Positions 1-9,939 of a DNA stretch of 59,929 nucleotides are shown piece after piece. The first letter of the stretch is position 1, and each line of letters begins with the position of its first letter. Where the stretch lies: assembly GCF_018614875.1 (NCBI RefSeq), contig NZ_JAGGNW010000024.1:1-59929 (forward strand), in the 5' to 3' direction. The notes under the pieces were generated by a model. That model was not told where the DNA came from. It worked only from the letters and a program-made list of their open reading frames with translations, and ran no database searches. This DNA comes from Variovorax paradoxus. Lineage in GTDB: Bacteria; Pseudomonadota; Gammaproteobacteria; Burkholderiales; Burkholderiaceae_C. Position numbers and translations under genes: made by a program.

Positions 1-188
1 CGTTTCCACACAGCCTCGGCCAGCTTCAGCTCCGCTTCTACGGCTACCTCGGGCTTCGCGGCAAAACCCCCGGCGGCCCGGAAGAGCAGGCGGAGCAGGC
101 TTTCATGGACAGCGACAAGGGCTACAAGAGTGCGCTGGTTTCCACGCTGAAGCGGACCCGTGAGCTGCTCTTTGACACAGCCCCATGA
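1..188 (+). CDS. C-terminal fragment of an unidentified protein
   Basis: An open frame runs into the window from the left (first full codon at 3) and stops with TGA at 186-188, leaving 61 residues. The fragment is hydrophilic, with a Gly/Pro-rich stretch (GKTPGGPEEQ) followed by a predicted helix ending TRELLFDTAP. Codon use is typical of a high-GC coding region. I do not recognise the family, and the N-terminal part lies outside the window. The next gene is convergent on the other strand. No clear terminator is visible in the 52-base gap. Confidence 0.55.
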   Translation, partial: FPHSLGQLQLRFYGYLGLRGKTPGGPEEQAEQAFMDSDKGYKSALVSTLKRTRELLFDTAP

Positions 189-240
189 AGCGTCCGGTGT
201 GACTGTCATCAATCCTTGGGAGGTCTAGAGCCAGCGCCGA

Positions 241-2055
241 TCAAATCGGCGAAGCGGCGAGCACCGAACTCAAGGGCACGAAGGCCGAACTGCAATCGAC
301 GGGCGTCGAGATCCCCGGCGAGCCGCTGATCGTCAGGTCCTTCGACGCCGACGCCGTGATCGACGACGCGAAGCTCACCGCTCCCGGCCCGAAGGTGAAA
401 TGCGCGGCGGCCGGCTGCGTGCTCGGCCCGCCGTTGTGGCCGGACTCGAAAGTCGGCTGCGTGCCATCGAACACCACGTTGTCCAGCGTGATCGTCAGCG
501 GGTTGGTCTGCCCGTTGAGTTCATAGCCCGCAAAGGTCAGCGTGCCGCCGTCGTATTTGGTGCTGCCCAGGTCGTGGAAGCCACTGACGGTGATGTGCGT
601 GAAGGACGGATAGAGGCTGCCGGTCGCACTGCTGTAGAACGGATCGAAGACCAGCGGACGGCGCACGTTGCGCATGCACACCTGGCTGTAGCTCACCGTG
701 TCGACCGAGCCGCCGCGCGACGAGTCGGACTTGATGCGCAGCCCGCCGCCGTTGGGGCTGTCGTAGCCGTCGATCGACAGGTCGTCCACGACGAGGTTGC
801 TCAGGCCCGCGTCGGTCTCGCTGCCGATCGACATGCCGTGGCCGTAGTAGAAGTGGTTGTGCGCAAAGTACAGGTTGCTCGAACTCGGGCTGCTGTGCGC
901 CTTCACCGCCACATGGTCGTCGCCGACGCTGATATACGAATACGCGAGCAGCACCTTGCTCGACTGGCCCGGGTCGAAGCCGTCGGTGTTCTTCACCGTG
1001 TCGGGCGTGAAGCAGGTGGCCGGCGTCACGGCATCCGGCGTGCTTCCCGGCGGACAGGCATAGCCTGCCTTGGTGTAGACCAGGCTCGGCGACAGGATCT
1101 TGATGCCCCATGCCGTGACGCCGCTCACGCCGCTCGCGACGATGTGGAAGTTCGCCGCGTTCTGCACCGTGATGCGGTACAGCGTGAACGCGCTGCCGTT
1201 CTTCACCTGCAGCAAGCGCGGGTTCTGCTGGTTCAGGCCTGAGGTCTTGTTCTGATAGGCCACGTCCCACCAGGTGCGCAATCCGGCGTTCGGGCCGCTC
1301 GTGAGCAGGCTGCCGCCGCGGCCGTCGATCGTGCCGTCGCCGACGATGCCGCTGTTGGTGGCGCTGCTCACGGTGATGAGCGCATTGCACGCTTTCGGAT
1401 CCGACGAAGTCGCCGTGCCGCAGGTGCCGGGGCCATTGTCGTAGTCGGCCGGGTTGCGCGAACCGAAGAGCGTCACGCCACTGTCGATCCACAGCGTCAC
1501 GCCGGACTTCAAGGTCAGCGGGCCGCTGAGAAAGCCCGCCTCGCCAGACGCGCCCATGGCGAGCTTCACGGCCTGGCCGGCGGGGCATGCATCGATAGCC
1601 GACTGGATGCGCTGTGCGTCGGGCTGCGAGTTCGACGGGTTCGTGTCGGCGGCATCGAGCGAGCCGCCCACCGGGGATAGCGTGGCCTTCAGCGTCGCGC
1701 AGAGCGCGATCGGCAGGCTCGGTTCGCTGACCGTCGCCCACTGTGTTTTCACGCTTGTCGACGAAGCTGAGGCGATGGCAGGCGAGGGAGAAGGAGAAGG
1801 AGAAGGAGAAGTCGAGGGTGAGGTTGAAGTTGAGGTCGAAGCCGATGACGCGGGCGTAGCGGAAGCAGAAGCAGAAGCAGAAGCAGAAGCAGAAGCAGAA
1901 GCAGAAGCAGAAGCAGAAGCAGAAGCAGAAGCAGCGACGCTGCTCGCCGCGAGATTGCCCCCGCCGCCGCCTGAGCCGCCTCCGCAAGCGGCGAGCACGC
2001 TTGAAAGCGTGGCGAACAGGAACAGCGAGCTCAAATGGCGGGTACTTGTTGTCAT
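241..2055 (-). CDS. Exported GH28 polygalacturonase-like lipoprotein
   Basis: A 604-residue glycoside hydrolase family 28 protein, a right-handed beta-helix enzyme expected to hydrolyse alpha-1,4-galacturonan or a related pectic polymer. The GH28 motifs are in order: NTD at about 356-358, GDD at 378-380 (catalytic Asp), GHG at 405-407 and RIK at 440-442. The chosen ATG (2053-2055) gives a signal peptide ending in LAACGGG, a lipobox, so the protein is probably anchored to a membrane. An earlier in-frame start would place a non-signal sequence before it. Residues of about 30-90 are a low-complexity linker of Ala-Ser, Ser-Thr and Ser-Pro repeats, which likely spaces the catalytic domain from the membrane. 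No transporter or other pectinase gene lies beside it. The family call is firm; the substrate is inferred. Confidence 0.9.
   Translation of the reverse strand: MTTSTRHLSSLFLFATLSSVLAACGGGSGGGGGNLAASSVAASASASASASASASASASASASASATPASSASTSTSTSPSTSPSPSPSPSPAIASASSTSVKTQWATVSEPSLPIALCATLKATLSPVGGSLDAADTNPSNSQPDAQRIQSAIDACPAGQAVKLAMGASGEAGFLSGPLTLKSGVTLWIDSGVTLFGSRNPADYDNGPGTCGTATSSDPKACNALITVSSATNSGIVGDGTIDGRGGSLLTSGPNAGLRTWWDVAYQNKTSGLNQQNPRLLQVKNGSAFTLYRITVQNAANFHIVASGVSGVTAWGIKILSPSLVYTKAGYACPPGSTPDAVTPATCFTPDTVKNTDGFDPGQSSKVLLAYSYISVGDDHVAVKAHSSPSSSNLYFAHNHFYYGHGMSIGSETDAGLSNLVVDDLSIDGYDSPNGGGLRIKSDSSRGGSVDTVSYSQVCMRNVRRPLVFDPFYSSATGSLYPSFTHITVSGFHDLGSTKYDGGTLTFAGYELNGQTNPLTITLDNVVFDGTQPTFESGHNGGPSTQPAAAHFTFGPGAVSFASSITASASKDLTISGSPGISTPVDCSSAFVPLSSVLAASPI
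1865..1934. repeat. Hexanucleotide tandem repeat (gcagaa, about 11 copies)
   Basis: Eleven uninterrupted copies of gcagaa (1865-1930) followed by a partial copy. On the minus strand they encode the Ala-Ser linker of the GH28 protein. A second, shorter run of ggagaa-type units near 1789-1812 encodes Ser-Pro. Six-base units change the linker length without shifting the frame, so copy-number slippage would be tolerated. Confidence 0.95.
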
Positions 2056-2412
2056 CGTGGGTTGGCGGTGTGCCCGATGCCGGTGTCGCATCGAAAGGTT
2101 GAAAAGAGCTGCGAAGGTGCAAGCAACATGCCACGACAGGCGCGCGGCACCGCTGCAAGTGGACGGCGTGCGCGCATTCGTGCGATGTGACAGTTTGTGT
2201 CCGCCGTTGGATGTGACGCCCGGGATTCGTGACTTTTGCGTCAAGGCGGTTGCTACGCCAGAACAATTTTTTGTCGCCCCTGAAGCAATGACAGCCCGCC
2301 AGGCCGACGGGGAAACCATCCCCGATCGGCATGCCGGCGGCACACATGGCAAGGGTGCAATAGGTTTCTCTAGTTATTGAGAACGCATTCGCATTTGCAA
2401 TATAGTCGAGGC
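2056..2412. other. Intergenic region between GH28 gene and metal-uptake operon
   Basis: This 357-base divergent spacer must hold the promoters of both flanking units. GATGTGAC occurs twice as a direct repeat (2184-2191 and 2210-2217), with a related CGTGAC nearby, on the GH28 side. A short T-rich run lies at about 2266-2272. The operon-proximal end carries the dyad annotated separately. I found no convincing ORF with a ribosome binding site and no clear sigma-70 hexamer pair. Confidence 0.5.
2376..2401. promoter_or_regulatory. Fur/Zur-like imperfect dyad upstream of metal-uptake operon
   Basis: A 26-base imperfect palindrome with outer arms ATTG/CAAT and inner matches AA..GC/GC..TT. The core TGAGAAC-GC-ATTCGCA resembles the 7-1-7 pattern of Fur-family sites. 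It sits 11 bases before the start of a ZnuCBA/COG0523/TonB operon, where a Zur or Fur operator would be expected. Which regulator binds is not decided by the sequence. Confidence 0.45.
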
Positions 2413-2565
2413 ATGAACCGCCAGACCCGCCAAAGTGAAGCAGTGCTCGATGCCTTGCCGGAAAAACCGCAGAGCCTGCTGATGGCCGGTGCGTGGGTGC
2501 GAGTGGCAGGCGCGCTGATGCTGGCCGCGGCGCTGTGGCTGGCTGTTGGCTGGGCGCTGAGATGA
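2413..2565 (+). CDS. Small single-pass membrane protein, first gene of metal-uptake operon
   Basis: A 50-residue protein with a short polar N-terminus and one hydrophobic helix (about residues 26-48). The start at 2413 is preferred to an upstream in-frame ATG at 2377 because the latter lies inside the dyad; GAGG precedes 2413. Its stop overlaps the ATPase start as ATGA (2562-2565), which implies translational coupling and supports that it is real. The N-terminus TRQSEAVLDAL resembles the first helix of Fur/Zur-family repressors, but the remainder does not, so it may be coincidence or a remnant. No function is assigned. Confidence 0.55.
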   Translation: MNRQTRQSEAVLDALPEKPQSLLMAGAWVRVAGALMLAAALWLAVGWALR

Positions 2566-3320
2566 GCGGGGCGCTGCCGCTTCCTCCCGCCATTCAGTTG
2601 AGCAACCTCACGGTGGCCTATCGCGGGCACCCGGCCGTGCATCACCTGTCGGGAGAGTTCGCTCCGGGCTCGCTCACTGCCATCGTCGGACCGAACGGCG
2701 CTGGCAAGACCAGCCTGCTGGCCGCGATCATGGGGCGCATCCGGCCGGTCGAGGGGCGCATTTCGCTCGATGGCGCCTCGCGCGGCCACATCGCGTGGCT
2801 GCCACAGCAGGCAGAGATCGACCGGAGCTTCCCGATCCGGGTGTTCGACCTGGTGGCGCTCGGGCATTGGGGGCGGCTCGGCAGCTTCAAGGGCATCGCA
2901 GCTCGGCAACGTCATGCCGTTGGAGACGCGCTCGAGGCTGTCGGCCTCGGCGGCTTCCAGCGCCGCAGCATCGCCGAACTGTCGGCAGGGCAGTTCCAGC
3001 GCGTGCTCTTTGCTCGCGTGCTGCTGCAGGACGCACCGGTGATCCTGCTCGACGAACCGTTCAATGCGATCGACGCACGCACCACCGCCGATCTGCTGGC
3101 CGTGGTCGCACGCTGGCATGCGGAGGCGCGCACCGTGATCGCCGTGCTGCACGACCTGGAGCAGGTGCGCCTGCATTTCGATGGCACGCTGCTCTTGGCG
3201 CGGCGCTGCGTGGCCTGGGGGCCGACGGCCGAAGTGCTGCATGCCGAGAACCTGTTCCGCGCGCGCCAGATGGCCGAGGCATGGGACGAGGATGCGCCGT
3301 TGTGCCAGGAGGCGGCATGA
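2562..3320 (+). CDS. Metal ABC transporter ATP-binding protein (ZnuC-like)
   Basis: A 252-residue ABC ATPase of the zinc/manganese/iron family. Walker A GPNGAGKT is at 43-50, the Q-loop region PQQ near 81-83, the signature LSAGQ at 140-144, Walker B VILLDE at 160-165 and the switch His at 197. It should energise metal import through the permease encoded next. It overlaps both neighbours by ATGA motifs (2562-2565 and 3317-3320). The GAGATGAG context fixes the start. Together with the permease and binding protein it is a complete importer. Zinc is the favoured substrate from the binding-protein ligands and the COG0523 gene; manganese or iron cannot be excluded. Confidence 0.85.
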   Translation: MSGALPLPPAIQLSNLTVAYRGHPAVHHLSGEFAPGSLTAIVGPNGAGKTSLLAAIMGRIRPVEGRISLDGASRGHIAWLPQQAEIDRSFPIRVFDLVALGHWGRLGSFKGIAARQRHAVGDALEAVGLGGFQRRSIAELSAGQFQRVLFARVLLQDAPVILLDEPFNAIDARTTADLLAVVARWHAEARTVIAVLHDLEQVRLHFDGTLLLARRCVAWGPTAEVLHAENLFRARQMAEAWDEDAPLCQEAA

Positions 3321-4192
3321 ACGCAGGGGCCTTGCTGGTCCAGCCCTTCGTGGAGTACGGCTTCATGCGCCGCGCGCTGGTGGCCACGCTGGCGCTGGGC
3401 CTGGGCAGTGCGCCGATCGGCACCTTGCTGGTGTTGCGCCGCATGAGCCTGGTGGGCGACGCGATGGGCCACGCGCTGCTCCCGGGCGCGGCGCTCGGCT
3501 TTCTGTTTGCCGGCTTCTCGCTGGCGGCGATGAGCGCGGGCGGATTTTTCGCTGCGCTCGGGGTGGCGCTGGCGGCGGGTTTCGTCACCCGCGTGACGTC
3601 GCAGCGCGAGGACGCGAGCTTCGCGGCCTTCTACCTGATTGCGCTGGCTCTGGGCGTGCTGCTGGTGTCGACCCACGGCAGCAGTGTCGACCTGATGCAC
3701 ATGCTTTTCGGCACCATTCTTGCCGTGGACGACGCGGCGCTGCAGCTGATGGCCGGCGTCGCGAGCCTGACGCTGGTCGCGCTGGCGGTGATCTACCGGC
3801 CGCTGATCGTGGAATGCCTCGACCCGGGCTTTCTGCGCAATGTGGGCGGGCCTGGCTCGCTGGTGCACGGCGTCTTTCTGGTTCTTGCCGTCGCCAATCT
3901 GGTGGCGGGCTTTCAGGCGCTGGGCACGCTGATGGCGGTCGGCTTGATGATGCTGCCGGCCACCGCGGCGCGCTTCTGGGCCGCCGAAGTCTGGAGCCTT
4001 GCACTGGTTGCAGCCTGCATGGCCGTGCTGTCGGGCTTTGCCGGGCTGCTGCTGTCGTTCCACGCGCAGTGGCCCTCGGGTCCCGCGATCGTTCTGGTGG
4101 CGGGCGCGGCCTATCTGCTGTCGCTGGCGTTCGGTCCGAATGGCGGACTGCTCGCACGGCTCCTGCGCTCACGCGCTCATCGAAATGCATAA
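3317..4192 (+). CDS. Metal ABC transporter permease (ZnuB-like)
   Basis: A 291-residue, very hydrophobic inner-membrane protein of the ABC-3 family, with about eight predicted membrane helices. The segment SLVGDAMGHALLPGAALGF is the conserved region of these permeases that contacts the ATPase. The ATG at 3317 overlaps the ATPase stop (ATGA), and the gene end overlaps the binding-protein start by 8 bases, so the three subunits are translationally linked. The length is normal for the family. It forms the membrane channel of the importer. Confidence 0.86.
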   Translation: MNAGALLVQPFVEYGFMRRALVATLALGLGSAPIGTLLVLRRMSLVGDAMGHALLPGAALGFLFAGFSLAAMSAGGFFAALGVALAAGFVTRVTSQREDASFAAFYLIALALGVLLVSTHGSSVDLMHMLFGTILAVDDAALQLMAGVASLTLVALAVIYRPLIVECLDPGFLRNVGGPGSLVHGVFLVLAVANLVAGFQALGTLMAVGLMMLPATAARFWAAEVWSLALVAACMAVLSGFAGLLLSFHAQWPSGPAIVLVAGAAYLLSLAFGPNGGLLARLLRSRAHRNA

Positions 4193-5096
4193 CACCAACC
4201 TTCCAACGAATCCTGCGCGACGCCGGTTCACCGCGTCGCTGTTCGCACTGCCATTGCCGGTGCTTGCCCAATCCACCGCGCCGCGGCCGCTGCGCGTCGT
4301 CGCGAGCTTTTCGATCCTTGCGGACATGGCGCGCGAGATCGGCGGCAGCGCGGTCGAAGTCGCGGCCCTGGTCGGCCCGGATTCCGACGCGCACGTTTTC
4401 CAGCCGAGTCCGGCCGACGCACGGCGCCTCGCCAATGCCGAACTGGTCGTCGTCAACGGACTGGGGTTCGAAGGATGGATGGACCGGCTGGTGCGTTCAT
4501 CCGGCTATCGGGGTCCCGTGCTGGTGGCCAGCGAGGGCGTGGCGGTGCGCCGCATGGGCCGCGAGCCCGATCCGCACGCATGGCAGGACCTCGCGAACGC
4601 GCAGCGCTACGCCGCGAACCTGCGCGATGCGATGGCGCGGGCGCGGCCGGCATTCGCGGCCGAGTTCGGCCAGCGCTGCGCAAGCTACATCGAGCGGCTC
4701 CAGGCGCTCGACCGCGACGTGCGTGCTCGTTTCGACGCTGTGCCGCGCCAGCATCGCCGCGTGATCAGTTCGCACGATGCGTTCGGCTATTTCGGCGCCG
4801 CTTACGGCGTCGAGTTTCTTGCGCCGCAGGGCATGAACACTGACAGCGAAGCCTCCGCCGCCTCGGTCGCGCGGCTGATCGACCAGATCCGGCGCGAGGA
4901 TGTGCGCGCGGTGTTCGTCGAGAACATCTCCGACCCGCGCCTGGTCCAGCGGATTGCACGCGAAGGCGGGGTCATCGTCGGGGGCCGGCTCTATTCCGAT
5001 GCGCTGTCGGCGCCGGGCACCGAGGCAGACACCTACCTGAAGCTGTTCACGCACAACGCCACAACCATTGCCGCGGCCCTTTCGGCCAAGCGCTGA
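4185..5096 (+). CDS. Periplasmic metal-binding protein (ZnuA/cluster A-I)
   Basis: A 303-residue solute-binding protein. The N-terminus ARRRFTASLFALPLPVLA reads as a Tat-like signal peptide (residues 11-28). Predicted metal ligands are His70 (DAHVFQP), His131 (PDPHAW), His197 (SSHDAFGYF) and Asp272 (LYSDAL). His rather than Glu at the third position is typical of zinc-binding members. The His-rich loop of classical ZnuA is absent. The gene starts 8 bases inside the permease gene and ends 41 bases before the COG0523 gene. It delivers the metal to the ABC permease. Zinc specificity is an inference from ligands and context. Confidence 0.85.
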   Translation: MHNTNLPTNPARRRFTASLFALPLPVLAQSTAPRPLRVVASFSILADMAREIGGSAVEVAALVGPDSDAHVFQPSPADARRLANAELVVVNGLGFEGWMDRLVRSSGYRGPVLVASEGVAVRRMGREPDPHAWQDLANAQRYAANLRDAMARARPAFAAEFGQRCASYIERLQALDRDVRARFDAVPRQHRRVISSHDAFGYFGAAYGVEFLAPQGMNTDSEASAASVARLIDQIRREDVRAVFVENISDPRLVQRIAREGGVIVGGRLYSDALSAPGTEADTYLKLFTHNATTIAAALSAKR

Positions 5097-5137
5097 GATT
5101 CTTTCAGCGCCCGATCCACCTTCACGCACAGTCATCC

Positions 5138-6110
<973 letters not shown>

Positions 6111-6114
<4 letters not shown>

Positions 6115-8258
6115 AGCCATCCGCAAAGTGCCCATCGATCCGCCGCCACAGGGCCATGCGAGCCATGGCATGCATCGCCGGCCTGGCGATTCACCCTGTC
6201 GCATCGCGCGCCCAGGCCGCCTTGCCGGCTGTCGAGGTGTCGGCCACCGAAGCTGCCCCCGGCAGCAGCCTGGGCCTCGATGTGCCAAGCGCGACCGGCT
6301 CGCGCCTGGGCCTTGCGCCGCGCGAAACGCCGGCCAGTGTCAGCAGCTTCGGCAGCGCCGACATCGCTGAACGCAACCTGGCCCGTGCGCAGGATGTCGC
6401 CATCCGTTTTCCCGGCGTCACCGAATCGCCGTCGCCCGGCAACGGCGGCACCGCCCTGGTCGCGCGGGGCTTCGCCGGGCACAACTCGGTGGCGCAACTG
6501 GTCGATGGCACCCGGCTGGTGGTCGCGTCCGGCACCGTGACCTATCCCTTCTCCACCTGGCCCTTCGAGTCGGTCGAGGTGCTCAGGGGGCCGGCCTCGG
6601 TGCTCTTTGGCGATGGTGCGATCGGCGCGGCAGTCAACTACATCACCAAGAAGCCCCGGTTCGACCGCACGGAGCGCGAAGCCTTTTTCAGCCTCGGCTC
6701 CTTCGGCGCCCGGCAAGGCGGCATCGGCTTGCGCGGGCCGATCAGCGACACCTTGGCCTATTCCGTCTACGCCGACGCGGGCAGGAGCGATGGCTTTCGC
6801 CGCCTCGAGAACTACGACCGGCAGAACTATGCGCTCGCTCTCGAGGCGCGCCCGAGCAGCGCGCTCAAGTTCACGCTGTCGCTCGATGGCGGCCGCAACG
6901 ACGACGCTCGCTACTTCGGCACGCCGCTGCTCGGCGGCGTGCTCGACAGTCGCCTGCGGCGCACCAATTTCAACGTGGACGATTCCGTCGTGAAATACGA
7001 CGACCGCATGTGGCGCGCCAAGGCCGAATACCAGCTCGGCGACGGCGTCCGGCTTCGCAACGAGCTCTACCACCTGACGGCGGCGCGCCATTGGCGCAAC
7101 ACCGAGGCCTACGCGTTCAACAGGGCAGGCACGCGGGTCGACCGCGGGGACTACGTCGAGATCCTGCACGACCAGGAACAGACGGGCAACCGGTTCGACG
7201 CCACGTTCGACGGCACGCTCGGCGGCCTGAGGAACCGCTTCGTTGCTGGCCTGGACTGGTATCGGACCACCCTGTTGCACACCAACAATTCACCCTACGG
7301 CGGCGCGAGCACGGTCGACCCGTTCTTCTTCGCGCCCGGCAACTTCATCAGCCCGGTGCCAACGAGCCCGGGACGCCGTTCGACACTGGAGACGACGGCG
7401 CTCTTCGCGGAGGACGCGCTGGAACTCACACCCGGATGGACGCTCGTGGCCGGCCTGCGCAGCGACCGCATGAGCTTTGACAACAGCGATCTGCGCACGG
7501 GCGCCCGTCTGTCGAAGAAATACAGTCCGGTCACGGGCCGCATCGGCGCGGTGTGGGCTCCGAGCGACGCGGTTTCCTTCTATGGCCAATACGGAACGGG
7601 AACCGACCCGTTGAGCGGTGCGCTGTCGCTTCCGAACGGCGGCAACGCCTTCGACCTGACCAAGGGCCGGCAAGTCGAAGTGGGCGCCAAGGGCGGCCTG
7701 CCGGCCATCAAGGGTGAATGGACGCTTGCCTTCTACCGAATCGAAAAACACAACCTGCTGTCCCGCGATGCCAACGATCCCAAAATCACTCAACAGGTCG
7801 GACGCCAATCGTCTACCGGCATCGAACTGGCCCTGGCGGCAGAGCCGCATCCCGGCTGGACGGTCGACGCCAATGCGGCGTTTCTGCGTGCGCGCTACGA
7901 CGACTTCAACGAGATTGTCGCCGGCCGTGCCGTCTCGCGCGCAGGCAACGTCCCCGTCGGCGTGCCTGAACGCACGGCCAACCTGTGGACGGCCTACCGC
8001 TTCCTGCCCCAATGGCAAGTGGGCGTCGGTGCACGCTACGTCGGCGCGCGGCAGTCCAATGCGGCCAACACGGCGCGCCTGCCGGCCTACACGGTGTTCG
8101 ATGTGTCGCTGGCCTACGAGTATTCGCGCAGCCTGGACTTCAGCCTCGCCGTCAAGAACCTGACGGACCGCGACTACGCGGTCTCGGGCACCGGCAACGT
8201 GCGCTGGCTGCTCGGGGCGCCGCGCACGGTGCAGCTCACCGCACGTGCGCGCTTCTGA
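6111..8258 (+). CDS. TonB-dependent outer-membrane receptor
   Basis: A 715-residue receptor with a signal peptide (cleavage near SRAQA), an N-terminal plug of about residues 45-170 (LARAQDVAIRFPGV ... VEVLRGPASVLFGDGAIGAAV) and a 22-strand barrel ending in the aromatic terminus TARARF. This architecture imports chelated metals using TonB energy. The ATG at 6111 overlaps the stop of the COG0523 gene (ATGA), placing it in the metal-uptake operon. The plug resembles siderophore-type receptors. Given its neighbours it may carry zinc or a metallophore across the outer membrane, but the ligand cannot be read from sequence. Confidence 0.88.
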
Positions 8259-8286
8259 CTGACTCCACGCGGCCGGCAATCGCCCA

Positions 8287-9939
8287 GTGAAGAAGGCCGT
8301 CATCTTTCTGCACAAGTGGCTGGGCGTCGTGCTTGCGCTGTTTTTCCTCATGTGGTTCGTGAGCGGCGTCGTCCTGTACTTCGTGCCGTTCCCGAGCCTC
8401 ACTCCCGTCGAACGCCTGCGCGCCCTGCCGGCGCTGCGATTGCCGGCTGGGTGTTGCCTGACCGCCGAGGAGGCCGCCCGGCGTGCCGGTGTTCGCTTCA
8501 GCGAAGCGCGACTGGGCATGGCAGGTGCGGATCCGGTCTGGCGGCTGCTGGCGCACGAACAGCAGGGCGCCGCGCCGTCCCATTGGCGAACGCTCGACGC
8601 GCGCAGCGGGGCCTTGCGGCCGCCGCTCGCGGAGGCACAGGCTGCCGCAGCGGCCGAAGCTTTCAGTGGGCGCCGCGCGCAGCATGCCGAGCGACTGGAG
8701 CGCGACCAATGGACCGTGCCGCAAGGTCTCGATCCCTATCGGCCGCTGGTGAAAGTCACGCTGGCTGGCGAGGATGGGTTGGAGCTCTACGTTTCGCCAG
8801 GAGCCGCAGAGGTCGTGCGCGACACGCGCCGCGCCGAGCGCTTCTGGAACTGGCTGGGTGCCGTGCCGCACTGGATCTATCCGACCGTGCTGCGGCAGTT
8901 CCCCGCCGCCTGGCACCACGTCGTCGTGTGGCTCTCCCTTCCCGCGACGCTGCTGGCCGTGAGTGGCGTGGTACTTGGCCTCTGGCAACTTTTCCTGAAC
9001 CGTTCGCGCTGGATTCCATACCGCAAGTTCTGGCTGCGCTGGCATCACATCGCCGGGCTGGCGGCAGGCATCTTCACGCTCACATGGATCTTCTCGGGCC
9101 TCTTGTCGATGAACCCGTTCGGCGTGTTTTCCGCGCGTGGGGCGACGGCGCACGAGCGTGCGCGCTGGGCCGGCGCGCCGGTGGAGGCCCGGCTCGATCC
9201 TGCCGAGGCGTTGATGCAGGCCAACCGGCGTGGCCTCGCAGCGCGTGAACTGGAACTGTTGCAGGTTGCGGGGCAGGCTTGGTACCGGTTGCAATCAGCC
9301 GAAGGCCAACTGCTCGTGCGCGCGGACGCGCACGATCCCTCGATGTCGGTACAGGCGATCCCTTCGCTGCCCGAGGCCACCATCCGGGCTTCCCTGGCCG
9401 CGCTGCGGCCGGAGGCGGGCGTTCCCACGGTGCACCGCATCGACTCCTACGACGAGCTGTACTACGCGCGCGAGGCTGCGGACGCGAACACCCGCCATAC
9501 CCGTCCGCTGCCCGTGTGGCGCGCCGACTGGGCCGATGGCGTGGCGGCGTTTGCAGACCCTGCGTCGGCGCGCATTCTGTTGCGCAGCGACGCGTCGGGC
9601 CGCTGGCAGCGCGTGCTCTACCATGGCCTGCACAGCCTCGACTTTGCGCCGCTTCTCGCGCGCCCGTGGTTGCGGCATGCGCTGGTTCTGGGCTTCTCGC
9701 TGTTGGGGATCGGGCTGTGCGTCACTTCATGCGTCATCGCCTGGCGGACCCTTGTCCCCTCGCGCCGAAGGCATGCGCCCCCAGCGGCCGGCAGTGCTCA
9801 GGCCGCGACGACGATCGGGAAGCGCGCCTGCAGCCCGTCCGCCCCGCGCTCGAAAGGCACGGTGACGGCCTCTCTCGCGGCCTGGGGAAGGTTGCGCCAG
9901 ATGAAGTCGCGCGCGTTGCCGGGGTCGCCGGACACGTAA
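8287..9939 (+). CDS. PepSY-associated membrane protein
   Basis: A 550-residue inner-membrane protein of the PepSY-TM type. It has an N-terminal helix (KWLGVVLALFFLMWFVSGVVL), central helices near residues 215-240 and 255-275, a PepSY-like periplasmic part, and a C-terminal helix (LVLGFSLLGIGLCVTSCVIAW). Such proteins often accompany TonB receptors and are proposed to act in reductive release of chelated metal. The start is GTG at 8287, 28 bases after the receptor gene. The reading frame continues 142 bases into the oppositely oriented dioxygenase gene, and the last 45 or so residues (Ser/Pro/Arg-rich) are probably not family sequence. This is the last gene of the operon. Confidence 0.8.
   Translation: MKKAVIFLHKWLGVVLALFFLMWFVSGVVLYFVPFPSLTPVERLRALPALRLPAGCCLTAEEAARRAGVRFSEARLGMAGADPVWRLLAHEQQGAAPSHWRTLDARSGALRPPLAEAQAAAAAEAFSGRRAQHAERLERDQWTVPQGLDPYRPLVKVTLAGEDGLELYVSPGAAEVVRDTRRAERFWNWLGAVPHWIYPTVLRQFPAAWHHVVVWLSLPATLLAVSGVVLGLWQLFLNRSRWIPYRKFWLRWHHIAGLAAGIFTLTWIFSGLLSMNPFGVFSARGATAHERARWAGAPVEARLDPAEALMQANRRGLAARELELLQVAGQAWYRLQSAEGQLLVRADAHDPSMSVQAIPSLPEATIRASLAALRPEAGVPTVHRIDSYDELYYAREAADANTRHTRPLPVWRADWADGVAAFADPASARILLRSDASGRWQRVLYHGLHSLDFAPLLARPWLRHALVLGFSLLGIGLCVTSCVIAWRTLVPSRRRHAPPAAGSAQAATTIGKRACSPSAPRSKGTVTASLAAWGRLRQMKSRALPGSPDT

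Noticed and set aside
1865..1934. CRISPR-like array
   Set aside because: The units are contiguous hexamers without spacers and encode an Ala-Ser linker.
400..2593. Long open frames on both strands across the GH28 gene (for example 521-2593 minus and 1454-2380 plus)
   Set aside because: They are frame shadows in GC-rich DNA. They contain Arg/Ala/Glu-rich nonsense and the hexamer repeat, with no domain or ribosome binding site. The GH28 frame has ordered catalytic motifs.
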